A stretch of 64,000 bases of DNA from Myxococcales bacterium (GCA_016793465.1 JAEUJW010000017.1:89457-153456); one strand, 5' to 3'; positions 1 through 8,943 are shown, counted from the first letter of the stretch. The notes: generated by a model from the sequence alone, not told the origin. Numbers and translations are program-made.

Positions 1-1994
1 AAGCGGTGCTGGAAGCGGGGCACCAGCTTGACGCGGCGGTGGGGCAGGAACGCGGCCTGAAGGTTGTACTTCATGGTCTCGCCGCGGCAGTTGTTGTAGA
101 TGATGCCGCCCTCGTAGCCGTAGTCGACCGTGGTGTCGACGTCGCCGCTGCCGTCGCCGCCGTCGACGGAGTCGGACAGGCCGTCGGAGCCGCCGTAGCA
201 GTACTGCGAGCCGCTGGTGCGGACGTCGCGGTCGTAGCCCTCGAACCACGCGGCGGGGATGAACCACCGCCTGGCCTGGTACTCGATGCGGGTGCGGGTG
301 TGCAGCGAGGGGACCTTCGAGGTCGGCGAGACCCAGAAGTTGAGCCAGCTCTGCAGGTACATCTTCGCGGTCACGCGGCCGGTGTAGCGCACGCGGAAGC
401 CGGCCTCGTCGCGGGCGCGCTGGCCCTCGAACTGGTCGCGGCCGGCGAGCGGGCGGGCGTAGGGGTTGGCGTAGTCGCGGTCGTAGTAGCGGACGATGGT
501 CTCGATCTCGTGGGTCTTCCACGAGGCGACCCAGCGCAGCAGCGCCGCGAAGCCGCCGCCGCCGCGGGGCTCGGGGCTGTCCTGCGTGGCCTTCTTCATC
601 GAGTCGAAGCTGCGCGCGACCTCGACGCCGAGGTCGGACCAGCGGCGGCCCCACGCGCCGTTGAGGCCGACCGCGCCGAACGGGCCGCCGAACGGCACGC
701 GCTGCGACTCCTGGAAGTCGAGGTTCTTGCCCTTGACCTGCCAGGTGATGTCGGTGCCGTAGCCGGTCGCGCCGACCCACGAGCGGCGGTTGAAGAAGTA
801 GCTGACGTTGCCGCCGGCGGTGATGTCGCGGTACATCCGCGGCAGCGTCTGGTAGCGGGCCGTCGGCGAGGGCGCGAGCGGGTCGTCCTGGCGGATGTAC
901 AGGTCGGGCGCGCTGCAGTTGGGGTTGTCGTCGTCACGCGGGTCGGCGCACTTGTCGGCGTCGTACGAGTAGTACTGGTACAGCTGCTTCGACATCACCG
1001 AGCTGAAGGCGTAGGCCTGCAGCCAGCCGGGGCCGATCTCGAGGCGCTTCAGGCCGACGGCGAGGCCCTGCATGGTCTGCTGCCAGCGGAAGTCGGGGGT
1101 GACGTAGGTGTTGGCGAGGTCGCCGTCGCAGGGGGGCGAGTCGAGCTCGCCGGTCGACTCGCGGCACAGCTTGGACAGCTTGACCGGGCGCGGGTAGATC
1201 GTGTTGTCGCGGTAGATGCCGTTGGGCGTGTAGTTGCGGCTGTTGTCGAAGGTGAGGCGCTGGCCGAAGCCGGCGCGGTAGGTGCCGGCGTGCACGACCC
1301 ACTTGTCGGTGTCCCACTGGGCGTAGATCTTGGGCAGGACGGGCGTGGGGCGCGGGGCCTCGGCGGACAGGGCGTCGCGCACGGGGTCGTAGCGCACGTC
1401 GTTGACGCGGTTGCGCACGAGCACGCCGGCGACGCCGATGTTGAGGTGGCGCAGGGTCTGGACCTGGCCGTCGAGGGCCATGGCGGGGGCGCGCCGGTCG
1501 GGCGGCGACCAGGCGGTGCGCAGGCGGACCTTGCCGGACGTCGACGCGTAGCGCACGCCGGGGTCGCGGATGTAGATGAACGGGGCGATCGACCGCAGCA
1601 GCTTGGCGTCGACGACGTTGTTGATCACCAGCGCGGCGGGGTCGTGGATGAAGCCGACCTCCTCGCGGTATTTGATGATCGCGTCGACCTCGGCGTAGCT
1701 GAGGTTCGGGAGGGTGAACAGCTCGTCGCGCTTGGCGGCGTTGAGGTCGACGCCGCGGCGCAGCAGCTCGACCAGGGTCTCGAAGGTCTCGGGGCCGATG
1801 TCGCCGGCGGTGCTGAGCTCGAGCAGGTCGTCCTCGTCGTCGACCTCGATGTAGGTCTCGTACTCGGCGGCGCGCGCGAGCGAGGGGAGAGCGAGCGACA
1901 GGAGGAGGGCGGCGGCGAGGGTGCGCGAGCGGCGACGCGTCCTTGCTGTCCCTGGGGACAGGCCTGGCGCGGCGGGGCGGAGCGGGCGGGGCAT
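1..1994 (-). CDS. Helix-hairpin-helix plus outer-membrane barrel-like protein (partial, C-terminus off the left edge)
   Basis: Translated from the ATG at 1994; the frame stays open to the window edge, giving about 664 residues. A signal peptide (Arg-rich start, hydrophobic stretch ending near SLARA, about residues 25-42) precedes an acidic stretch and then a segment at about 80-115 that resembles the ComEA-type helix-hairpin-helix (LNAAKRDELFTLP followed by EVDAIIKYREE). The rest is rich in alternating aromatic and charged residues (YQYYSY, FFNRRSW, MYLQSWLNFW), as expected of an outer-membrane beta barrel. The HhH similarity suggests nucleic-acid binding at the cell surface; that is inference. 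The gene follows the phosphatase gene by only 6 bases, so they are probably one operon. A dispersed palindrome lies in the signal-peptide coding region at 1946-1962. Confidence 0.7.
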   Translation of the reverse strand, partial: MPRPLRPAAPGLSPGTARTRRRSRTLAAALLLSLALPSLARAAEYETYIEVDDEDDLLELSTAGDIGPETFETLVELLRRGVDLNAAKRDELFTLPNLSYAEVDAIIKYREEVGFIHDPAALVINNVVDAKLLRSIAPFIYIRDPGVRYASTSGKVRLRTAWSPPDRRAPAMALDGQVQTLRHLNIGVAGVLVRNRVNDVRYDPVRDALSAEAPRPTPVLPKIYAQWDTDKWVVHAGTYRAGFGQRLTFDNSRNYTPNGIYRDNTIYPRPVKLSKLCRESTGELDSPPCDGDLANTYVTPDFRWQQTMQGLAVGLKRLEIGPGWLQAYAFSSVMSKQLYQYYSYDADKCADPRDDDNPNCSAPDLYIRQDDPLAPSPTARYQTLPRMYRDITAGGNVSYFFNRRSWVGATGYGTDITWQVKGKNLDFQESQRVPFGGPFGAVGLNGAWGRRWSDLGVEVARSFDSMKKATQDSPEPRGGGGFAALLRWVASWKTHEIETIVRYYDRDYANPYARPLAGRDQFEGQRARDEAGFRVRYTGRVTAKMYLQSWLNFWVSPTSKVPSLHTRTRIEYQARRWFIPAAWFEGYDRDVRTSGSQYCYGGSDGLSDSVDGGDGSGDVDTTVDYGYEGGIIYNNCRGETMKYNLQAAFLPHRRVKLVPRFQHR
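1946..1962. repeat. Dispersed CTGTCC/GGACAG palindrome copy
   Basis: Reads CTGTCCCTGGGGACAGG, inside the signal-peptide codons of the outer-membrane-type gene. It is one of many copies in this window. Confidence 0.6.
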
Positions 1995-2000
1995 CACGTC

Positions 2001-2933
2001 TCAGGGCGTGGGACCGGCGGGGCGCGGGGCGGTGGTGTAGTCGCCGACCCAGCGGGCGGCCGCGGGCGGGGTCTTGACGGCGCCGCCGGGGTTGAAGTCG
2101 GTGTCGAGGAAGATCGGCAGGGCGTCGGGCCAGCGGGCGGCCATCACGCCGAGGTTGCCGGGCTCGTTCTCGAAGCTGGCGACCACGGCGCCGAGCGCCG
2201 AGATCTGGTCGAGCGAGGCCTTTTTGAACGTGTCGTCGGGCTCGGCGAAGCTGGGCTTCAGCACGACGGCGGTGGCGCGCACGCCGACCGGGAAGCCCCA
2301 TTTTTGTAACGAGGCGGTGGTGCCGCTGAGCATGCCGTCGGCGTTGCGGCCGGACAGGTAGACGACCACGGCGCCGCGCCGCCACAGGTCCTGCACGTAG
2401 GCGGACGCGCCGGCGATCGGCACGTCGAGCGCGGCGTAGGCGTCGCTGAAGAACCGGGGCTTCCAGTAGGCCTCGGCGGCGGCGACGAGCCTGGCGTCGG
2501 TGACGCCGACGGCGGCGAGGGTGTCGCGCAGGAGATAGGAGATGCCTTGCAGGGGGATGCGTCCGACCGCGGCGGCGACGGCGGGCTGCTCGGCCGCGAT
2601 CGAGGCCGCCCACTCGGCGAGGATCACGAGGGTGCGCGGGCGGCCGTCGAACAGGGTGTGGTCGAGGTCGAAGACGACGACCGGGGTCTTGCCGGCGGCC
2701 TTGGCGGCGGCCACGCGCTCGGCGACCTGGGCGAGCGCGGCGCGGTCGTAGCGGCCGGTCTGGGGCGCGACCCAACCTGGCCCTTGAGGCACCTTCGCCG
2801 TCTTCGCCGACTTGGCCGGGGTGGCCGGCGGAGCCGTGCTTGCGACCTGCGGGTGCACGCAGCAGGCGAGGAGGACGGCGAGGGCCAGCGAGGAGCGGAC
2901 GTTGCGGAGCGCTGCGGAGCGGACCTGTCGCAC
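2001..2933 (-). CDS. HAD-superfamily acid phosphatase-like lipoprotein
   Basis: Predicted exported phosphatase of the HAD superfamily, 310 aa from the GTG at 2933. The N-terminus has an Arg-containing n-region, a hydrophobic core and the lipobox LLAC near residue 24, so it is probably membrane-anchored. The HAD motif I is seen as VVVFDLDHTLFD, with the nucleophile and acid/base Asp as DLD; a motif II-like stretch VVYLSGRN and a later conserved Lys/Asp-containing C-terminal part follow. This layout recalls class B/C acid phosphatases and the e(P4) nucleotidase lipoproteins, which release nucleosides from 5-prime nucleotides; the substrate here is inference. It lies back to back with a nuclease gene (66 bases apart) and upstream of the HhH barrel gene, which supports a role in nucleotide scavenging. 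Confidence 0.75.
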   Translation of the reverse strand: MRQVRSAALRNVRSSLALAVLLACCVHPQVASTAPPATPAKSAKTAKVPQGPGWVAPQTGRYDRAALAQVAERVAAAKAAGKTPVVVFDLDHTLFDGRPRTLVILAEWAASIAAEQPAVAAAVGRIPLQGISYLLRDTLAAVGVTDARLVAAAEAYWKPRFFSDAYAALDVPIAGASAYVQDLWRRGAVVVYLSGRNADGMLSGTTASLQKWGFPVGVRATAVVLKPSFAEPDDTFKKASLDQISALGAVVASFENEPGNLGVMAARWPDALPIFLDTDFNPGGAVKTPPAAARWVGDYTTAPRPAGPTP

Positions 2934-2999
2934 GCGGGCCAGTGTGCCCCAAAGCGCGGGGCGCTTGCCAGGGCCGGGGCACGGGAAGATGCTGCCCCG

Positions 3000-3503
3000 G
3001 TGAGCAAAAAATCCTCGACGCTGCTTGCTGTCGCAATGGTGCTGCCCGGGTGTCACGCAGATCCCGCGGCGACCGCGGCGACCGCGTCCGGCGAGTCCTG
3101 CGTGCTGGTCCGCTGGGAGGACGGGGACACGCCCTACGTCGACTGCGGGAGCGGCCCGGCGCCGGTCCGGCTCCTCGAGATCGACACGCCGGAGTCGGGC
3201 TTCGACGACAACTCGCGGGGCCGTGCCGAGTGGCAGGCAAAGCTATGGCGAATTCCTGTGGAGGAGATTCAGGCCTGTGGAAAACGTGCGACCGGGCGTG
3301 CGCGGGAGATCTGCCCCGATGGTTCGCGGGTCACGTTGAAGGGGGACGGCCGCGACAAGTACGACCGGCGGCTGTCGCACATGTGGTGTGGCGTCGAGAC
3401 TTCGGGCGTGTCGGTCAACCAGCAGCTCGTCGATGAAGGGCATGCGGGCAAGTACCCGTTCCCCGCGGACCCCGAGCGTCCGGGCCTGTGCGGGGCTCGC
3501 TAG
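3000..3503 (+). CDS. Staphylococcal nuclease (thermonuclease)-family lipoprotein 1
   Basis: Short secreted nuclease of 167 aa from the GTG at 3000, chosen because it opens directly onto a signal peptide with lipobox LPGC (Cys18). The SNase core is complete: DGDT (D43), R57, D62, T63 and E65 in RLLEIDTPE, and the Arg of KYDRRL (R123), matching D21, R35, D40, T41, E43 and R87 of the S. aureus enzyme. Expected to cut DNA or RNA outside the cytoplasm using calcium. Its sequence is locally less GC-rich than its neighbours (for example 3001-3050 and 3240-3290), which may mean later acquisition. It converges on nuclease 2; their stop codons overlap in a CTAG at 3500-3503. Confidence 0.9.
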   Translation: MSKKSSTLLAVAMVLPGCHADPAATAATASGESCVLVRWEDGDTPYVDCGSGPAPVRLLEIDTPESGFDDNSRGRAEWQAKLWRIPVEEIQACGKRATGRAREICPDGSRVTLKGDGRDKYDRRLSHMWCGVETSGVSVNQQLVDEGHAGKYPFPADPERPGLCGAR

Positions 3504-4006
3504 CAGGGGTCGCCGCAGGCGCCCCACATGCCCTCGAACTGTTCGCGGGCGTCGGTCATGAGGGACATGAACTCGTCCTCGCGGTCGGAGCCGTTGGGGG
3601 GGATGTAGAGCACGCAGGCGAGGCCGCGGCGGACCATCAGGGTGTTGGCCTCGCCGTCGGGGGTCTCGACGTAGGCGAGCAGGCGGCCGTACTTGTCGGT
3701 GCACTCGCTGTCGTAGGTCAGCTGGACCGTCTGGCCGAGGGCGATCTCCTCGTTGTACTCGCGGGCTTGCTCGCCGAAGCAGTCGTTGTGGCCGTTGGTG
3801 ATCTCCGGCGTGTCGATCATCAGGTAGCGGACCTTCTCGCCGGTCTCGAGCACGATGGTGTCGCCGTCGATCACGCTGGCGACCACGCCCTCGTTCGGGC
3901 CGCAGTCGGACAGGTTCGGGGTGGTCGGCTCCGACGGGGCCGGGTCGCAGGCGGCGGCGGCGAGCAGGGCGAGCGAGAGGACATGGCGCGGGATCATCAC
4001 GGACAT
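3500..4006 (-). CDS. Staphylococcal nuclease-family lipoprotein 2
   Basis: 168-aa secreted nuclease. The ATG at 4006 is preferred over the in-frame ATG at 3997 because AGGAGA sits 8 bases before it. The lipobox LAAAAC places the lipidated Cys at residue 20. Catalytic residues are intact: D49 in DGDT, R60, D65, T66 and E68 in RYLMIDTPE, and R108 in DKYGRLLAYV. Two extra Cys pairs may form disulfides. The start lies inside the 3-prime end of the five-repeat lamin-tail gene (10-base overlap), so translation is probably coupled and it is the last gene of a four-gene operon. It is a different variant from nuclease 1, not a recent duplicate. Confidence 0.9.
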   Translation of the reverse strand: MSVMIPRHVLSLALLAAAACDPAPSEPTTPNLSDCGPNEGVVASVIDGDTIVLETGEKVRYLMIDTPEITNGHNDCFGEQAREYNEEIALGQTVQLTYDSECTDKYGRLLAYVETPDGEANTLMVRRGLACVLYIPPNGSDREDEFMSLMTDAREQFEGMWGACGDPC

Positions 4007-6918
4007 GACGGGTTCTCCTGCTTCGGGGTGCCCTTGTCGGAGGCCTGGCACCACGGGGGCGCGTCGGCGTCGGTGTGCATCGGATCTTTGCTCGCGGGGT
4101 CGAGCATGCCGGACAGGTCCTCATCCTGGGCCGAAGTCCAGCCGACGCCGTGCAGCACGGTCGACGCGTGGGCGATGGCCACGCCGTCGTTGCTGTTCGA
4201 CAGCGTGACCGGCAGCAGGCAGTCGACCGGGGGCAGCATGCCGTTGACGTTGGCGTCGGTCTTGCGGGCGAGCAGCACGTAGGAGCCGGCGGCGACGGGG
4301 CGGCAGTCGGTGCCGCCGCAGGTCGGCAGGGCTGCGTCGACGTCGGGCTGGGCGGGGGCGGCGGTGCCGAGGACCTTGAGGCCGTTGAGGTCGACGTCGG
4401 CGGCGACGAACACCTCGATCCACTCCCTGTCGCCCTCGGTGCCGGAGGGGTTGGCGAGGAACTCGGTGATCACGAGGTCGCCGGGGGCGGGCGCGGCGAT
4501 CATGCGGTTTTGCATGGTGCCGGTGTCGAAGCACTCGCCGGGGCCGAGGGGGACCGCGCAGGCGGCGTTGGCGGCCCGCGGGGTGCCGAGGTCGCCGAGG
4601 CCGTAGGGGGTCTCGGCGTCGCACCACATCGCGGGGTCGTCGTTGCAGGTCGGGTCGAGCGGGGCCATGGCCTCGCACGCGCTGGTCAGCTGGGTCGCGG
4701 TGCCGTCGCTCGTGGTCGCGTAGGCCACCTCGTCGAGCACGGCGTCGTCGACGGCGACGAACACGCCGCTGTTGCTGTTGGTCAGGCTGTAGCTGGTGAA
4801 CTGCCAGTCGGGCGCGGGCAGGCCGCCGTCGCCGAGCGGGTCGGCGGGGTCGGGCGGGTCGGCGGGGGTGCCCTCCTGGGCCAGCAGCACGCGCTCGCCG
4901 GCCTTGACCTCGAGGCAGTCGGCGCTGGTGATCGTCTCGCTGACGGTCGGGGGCAGCTTGCCGATCTGCAGGCCGTTGAGGTCGAAGTCGGCGGCGGCGA
5001 ACAGCTCGAACCACTCGCCGTTGGCGTCGCTGACGGCGCTGGGGTTGGCCATGAACTCGGTGATGAGCAGCTCGCCGGCGGCGGGCTTGTCGATGGCGCG
5101 CATCTCGGCGGTGTCGGGGTCGAGGCACTCGTCGCCGCCGGGCGGGGGGCCGCCGCAGGCCGCGTTCTCGGCCTTCGGGGTGCCGAGGTCGCCGACGCCG
5201 AACGGGGCGACGGCGTCGCACCAGGCCGCGGGGTCGTCGTTGATCGCGGGGTCGAACGGGGCCTGGGCGGGCAGGACGGACAGCGAGAGCTGGGTCGACG
5301 CGCCGTCGTCGGTGGTGCCCCAGCCGACGGCGTCGAGCTCGGTGGTCGTCATGTTGCGGGTGTCGACCACGGCGACCGCGAGCGTCGAGCCGTCGTTGGT
5401 CAGGGCGACCTTCGAATCGACGTGGTCGGGGGTCGGCAGCGTGCCGTTGAGCGTCACGTCGTCGCTGTCGGCGATCAGGATGTAGCTGTCGGCCTCGACC
5501 GGGCGGCACGGCTCGAGGTTGATGGTGAAGGTCAGGGCGTCGCTGGTCTTGCCGAAGCCGAGGCCGTTGAGGTCGCGGGCGGCGCCGGCGTAGAGTTCGA
5601 ACCACTCGCCGGCGTTGCCGTCGGTGTTCGGGCCGGGGTCGGCGAACACCTCGGTGATCAGCAGCTCGCCGGGCTGGAAGTAGTTGATGTCGCGCAGGGT
5701 GTCGCCGTCCATGCACTGGCCGGGGACCGAGGCCTGCGGGCACTGCGGGTTCTCCTCGCCGGGCGTGCCGAAGCTGCCGTCGCCGAACGGGGTGACGGCG
5801 TCGCACCAGCTGTTCGGGTCGTCGTTGGCGGTGTCGCTGACGAGGTCGGGGTCGAGGCTCCAGGCCACGCCGTCGTCGGGCTTGGGGTAGTGGACCTCGT
5901 CGATGATCGCGCCGTCGTAGGCGATGAACACGCCGGGGTTGGGGTTGGACTCGCTGGCGGAGTCGACGAGCGAGGTGAAGTCGAGTTCGAAGTCGGCGCC
6001 GTCCCAGGCCTCCTTGGACCACAGCAGGATCTCGCCGGCCTCGGCGGGGCGGCACTCGGGGAACACCAGGGTCTTGAAGGCCTTCTCGTCGCCGGTGGCG
6101 AACAGGGTGGTGTTGACGCCGTACTGCAGGCAGTTGAGGTCGACGGTGCCCTCGGCCACGCGGACCTCGAACCACTCGCCGATCGCGTCGGCGGTGCGGG
6201 CGTTGGCCATGACCTCGGTGATGACGAGCTGGCCGGGCCGGGGGGCGACGACGGCGCGCAGGGTGCCGCCGTCGTAGCACTGGCCGCAGGCCGGCTGGGG
6301 CAGCGGGCAGGCCGGGTTGGCCTCGCCGGGGGTGCCGAACTCGGTCTCGCTGTAGCTGTTCTCCGCGGTCTCGGCGGCGAGGCACCAGGCGGACGGGTCG
6401 TCGTTGATCTCGGCGTCGGGCGGGTCGAGCGCGCCGTCGAGGCTGCGCGTGACGCTCGACTCGATGGCCTCGTAGTCGGTCTCGTCGACGACCATGTCGC
6501 CGCAGACCACGCGCAGGCGGCCGGTCTCGTTGCCCATGGTCAGGTCGTCGCCGAAGCCGTAGTCGATGTACGCGGGCTTCAGCGCGTCGGCGACGCGGCC
6601 GAAGGTCATGTAGGCGCCGGGCGCGATGGTGAGGTCGCCGGCGATGCGGTGGCCGTCGCCGTCGGAGCCGTCGACCTTGCTGACCTCGAGGCCGAGGCCC
6701 TTCAGGGCGACCGGGGTGGTGCCGGCGTTGTAGATCTCGAACCACTCGACGCCGTCGGCGTCGGAGCCCTCGGGGTCGGCGAGCAGCTCGGTGAACACGA
6801 GCTGGCCGGGGGTGAGGCCGGCGGGGCAGGTGCCGTCGTCGCCGCCGCCGCAGCCGCCGGCGAGCGGGGCGGCGAGGACGAGCGGGAGCGCGAGGCGGCG
6901 GAGGGAGAGGCGGTGCAT
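3997..6918 (-). CDS. Lipoprotein with five lamin-tail domains (LTD)
   Basis: 973-aa exported lipoprotein (Cys near residue 23 in LAGGC). Five copies of a roughly 180-residue unit follow, each opening with a strand such as GQLVFTELLADP, GELLITEVFADP or GDLVITEFLANP, then EWFE(L/I/V)(Y/F), and closing with GTP.(E/A)N..C. This opening is the signature of the lamin-tail domain, an immunoglobulin-like fold found in secreted bacterial proteins, often fused to or beside nucleases and other hydrolases. Units are separated by Cys-containing, acidic linkers. GAGGAA lies before the ATG at 6918. It sits between two nuclease genes in one operon (13-base gap upstream, 10-base overlap downstream), which suggests that it scaffolds or anchors the nucleases or binds DNA; that function is inference. 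Confidence 0.88.
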   Translation of the reverse strand: MHRLSLRRLALPLVLAAPLAGGCGGGDDGTCPAGLTPGQLVFTELLADPEGSDADGVEWFEIYNAGTTPVALKGLGLEVSKVDGSDGDGHRIAGDLTIAPGAYMTFGRVADALKPAYIDYGFGDDLTMGNETGRLRVVCGDMVVDETDYEAIESSVTRSLDGALDPPDAEINDDPSAWCLAAETAENSYSETEFGTPGEANPACPLPQPACGQCYDGGTLRAVVAPRPGQLVITEVMANARTADAIGEWFEVRVAEGTVDLNCLQYGVNTTLFATGDEKAFKTLVFPECRPAEAGEILLWSKEAWDGADFELDFTSLVDSASESNPNPGVFIAYDGAIIDEVHYPKPDDGVAWSLDPDLVSDTANDDPNSWCDAVTPFGDGSFGTPGEENPQCPQASVPGQCMDGDTLRDINYFQPGELLITEVFADPGPNTDGNAGEWFELYAGAARDLNGLGFGKTSDALTFTINLEPCRPVEADSYILIADSDDVTLNGTLPTPDHVDSKVALTNDGSTLAVAVVDTRNMTTTELDAVGWGTTDDGASTQLSLSVLPAQAPFDPAINDDPAAWCDAVAPFGVGDLGTPKAENAACGGPPPGGDECLDPDTAEMRAIDKPAAGELLITEFMANPSAVSDANGEWFELFAAADFDLNGLQIGKLPPTVSETITSADCLEVKAGERVLLAQEGTPADPPDPADPLGDGGLPAPDWQFTSYSLTNSNSGVFVAVDDAVLDEVAYATTSDGTATQLTSACEAMAPLDPTCNDDPAMWCDAETPYGLGDLGTPRAANAACAVPLGPGECFDTGTMQNRMIAAPAPGDLVITEFLANPSGTEGDREWIEVFVAADVDLNGLKVLGTAAPAQPDVDAALPTCGGTDCRPVAAGSYVLLARKTDANVNGMLPPVDCLLPVTLSNSNDGVAIAHASTVLHGVGWTSAQDEDLSGMLDPASKDPMHTDADAPPWCQASDKGTPKQENPSCP

Positions 6919-6931
6919 GGTTCCTCGTCGG

Positions 6932-8230
6932 TCAGTCGGCGCGCGCCGCGGGCGGTGCGGCGGGCGGGGTGGGGCCGGCGTGGCCAGGTTGGGTGGTCGC
7001 GGGCGGGGCCGCGGCGGGGGAGGGAGTCGGCGGCGCGGGCGAGGTGTCGGGGTCGACGGGCGCGTCGGCGGTCGGCGGGGCGTCGCTGACGGTCTCGCCG
7101 GGGGCGGCGGGGTCGGTCGGCGTGGCGTCCTCGGCGGGCGCGGGCGCGGGCTCCTTCGCGGGCTCGCGCTCGATCTGCGCCGGCAGCGTCACCACGATCT
7201 GCAGCTGGTCCTGGCCGGTGTACTTGTTGCGGTACTTGGCGACCACGCCGTGGGCGCGGATGTACTCGCCCTTGGCGGCCTCGACGGTCGAGTCGGTGTA
7301 GACCTGCTGGTCGAAGAAGATCAGCGGGAAGCTGGCCGTGCGGCGGCGGCTGAGCAGCACGCGGGTCGGGCCGGTCTGGCCCTTGCGGATGTCGCCGACG
7401 GCGCCGAGCACCACGACCTCGCGGCCGAGCAGATCGCCGAGGCGGTCGAAGGCGTCCCAGTGGGTGAGCACGACGTAGTTCTTCTTGCCCTGGGCGTCGC
7501 GCTCGAAGCTCTGGATGTAGTCGCCGCGGCGGTTCCACCACTCGAGGCGGCGGTCGTAGTCGGGGTAGTGCTGCTTGGCGGGGTCCCAGATGCCGCGCCC
7601 CGCCTTGCGGGCCTCGTCCTGGGCGGCCACGAAGTCGGCGTGGTAGCGGCGCGAGTAGCCGTACTTGGAGAAGTACGGGCTCATGCCGGCGCGCACGCAC
7701 TCGACGTTGTAGTTGAGGCGCTTGCCGTCCTTCACCACGAACACGTAGGTGAGGTAGCGGTTGTAGAAGTCGCGGATCTCCTTGGGGTGGTCGCGCTCGA
7801 GCTCGACCGTGCGGACGCCGTCGAAGAACTTCTGGGCGAACTTCTTGGCCTCCTCGCCGAGCGGCGTGGGGATCTTGACCGGCGACTTGGTCTTCGCCTG
7901 GGCCTCGGCGAGGTAGACCGACCAGCCGCGCTCGTAGGCCTGCCACTCGGACTTTCTCTTAAAGGTCTCCTCGGTGTCGAGGCCGAGCAGGCGCAGGCTG
8001 GCGTCGAGGCCGTCGACGCGGATGGTGTCGCCGTCGATCACCTTGGTCAGCGGGAACTGGCCGATGACCAGGCCGGTGCGCGGGTCGTCGAGGCCGGCGA
8101 GCACGTTGCTGCGGTCGAAGCGTTGGACCGCGGCGCCGCAGGCCGAGAGTCCCAGAGCCGCGGCGACGACGAGGCACATGGCCCACAGGCGGGACCACGC
8201 GCGCGCGTCGTCGCGGGCTAGGCCGGACAC
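6932..8230 (-). CDS. Large staphylococcal nuclease-family lipoprotein 3 with extra C-terminal domain
   Basis: 432 aa from the GTG at 8230, selected because GGAGG stands 10 bases before it and it overlaps the upstream stop by 13 bases. Signal peptide ends at lipobox LSAC (Cys31). The nuclease core has DGDT (D68), R80, D85, T86 and E88 in RLLGLDTEE (the usual Pro is replaced by Glu), plus an Arg in NRYLTYVFV about residue 144. The core carries a long insertion, and residues about 230-345 look like a second small beta domain, possibly OB-like (VYTD, GEYIRAHGVVAKY, LQIVV). The last 80 residues are low-complexity Pro/Ala/Thr, probably a wall-spanning or linker tail. Third gene family member in 5 kb. 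Confidence 0.87.
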   Translation of the reverse strand: MSGLARDDARAWSRLWAMCLVVAAALGLSACGAAVQRFDRSNVLAGLDDPRTGLVIGQFPLTKVIDGDTIRVDGLDASLRLLGLDTEETFKRKSEWQAYERGWSVYLAEAQAKTKSPVKIPTPLGEEAKKFAQKFFDGVRTVELERDHPKEIRDFYNRYLTYVFVVKDGKRLNYNVECVRAGMSPYFSKYGYSRRYHADFVAAQDEARKAGRGIWDPAKQHYPDYDRRLEWWNRRGDYIQSFERDAQGKKNYVVLTHWDAFDRLGDLLGREVVVLGAVGDIRKGQTGPTRVLLSRRRTASFPLIFFDQQVYTDSTVEAAKGEYIRAHGVVAKYRNKYTGQDQLQIVVTLPAQIEREPAKEPAPAPAEDATPTDPAAPGETVSDAPPTADAPVDPDTSPAPPTPSPAAAPPATTQPGHAGPTPPAAPPAARAD

Positions 8231-8943
8231 GGCGGATTCGCCTCCCCGGGTGTGCCGAACGTCGGTTTCTTCTTGGGATCGGTCTGGTGGATGGTCGGGT
8301 CGAGGCACCAGCGCTCCTCGGTGTCGTCGTTGTCGTCGGCGGAGGGCGGGGCGGCGCCGTCGAGGGCGAACGAGGCGGGGCCGGTGATCGGCGGGGCGTC
8401 GGGGGCCGCGCCCGTATCCCCGGTGTCGCCGGTGCCGCCGGTGTCGCCGGTGCCGCTGTCGTCGTCGCCGGCCACGCCGGGGCGGCCGCGGTAGACGACG
8501 GTGTCGATGCGCTCGGCGCAGGCGTGGATCGACAGCTCGGCCTCGACCTCGAGGTCGTCGCTCTGGTCGTCGGTGTAGTCGTAGTCGACGTAGTCCCAGA
8601 AGCGGGGGTCGCCCTGGCCGAGCACGACGTAGCCGCCGGGCTCGACGCCGAGCTCGCCGTCACGGACGGTGAAGGCCCAGGTCTTGCTGATGTCGCCGGT
8701 CAGCGGGACGGCGGCGACGCGCAGGCCGCCGAGCGTGTGGGCGCGGTCGGTGGGGTTGTACAGCTCGATCCACGCGTGGTTGGTGCCGTCGCCCTTGAAG
8801 AGCTCGCTGATGACGAGCTCGCCGGGTTCGAGGGCCGGGCACTCGGCGCTCAGCGGGTCGCGCACGCAGCCGGCGAGCACGACGGCGAGCCCCAAGCCTG
8901 TCCAGGCCAGCCGTGACGCGAGGCTGCTGCCAGAGGTGAGCAA
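8218..8943 (-). CDS. Single lamin-tail-domain lipoprotein
   Basis: 241 aa; first gene of the LTD/nuclease operon. No ATG is available before the lipobox, so a TTG at 8943 is the likely start; the ribosome-binding site is weak. Lipobox VLAGC places Cys near residue 26. The lamin-tail signature is GELVISELFKG then AWIELYN, with a C-terminal WCLDPT and GTPGEANPPC as in the larger LTD protein. A spacer of GDTG/GGTGDTG-like repeats separates the core from the tail. It overlaps nuclease 3 by 13 bases. Role in presenting or binding nuclease partners is inference from the operon. Confidence 0.83.
   Translation of the reverse strand: MLTSGSSLASRLAWTGLGLAVVLAGCVRDPLSAECPALEPGELVISELFKGDGTNHAWIELYNPTDRAHTLGGLRVAAVPLTGDISKTWAFTVRDGELGVEPGGYVVLGQGDPRFWDYVDYDYTDDQSDDLEVEAELSIHACAERIDTVVYRGRPGVAGDDDSGTGDTGGTGDTGDTGAAPDAPPITGPASFALDGAAPPSADDNDDTEERWCLDPTIHQTDPKKKPTFGTPGEANPPCPA

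Noticed and set aside
6..2309. Long plus-strand frame opposite the barrel and phosphatase genes
   Set aside because: Val/Ala/Gly-monotonous translation with no domain or signal; typical antisense artefact of GC-rich coding DNA. The same holds for the long frames opposite the LTD, Lon-like and glycosyltransferase genes.
4075..7089. 1004-codon plus-strand frame
   Set aside because: Exact shadow of the five-repeat LTD gene, low-complexity composition.
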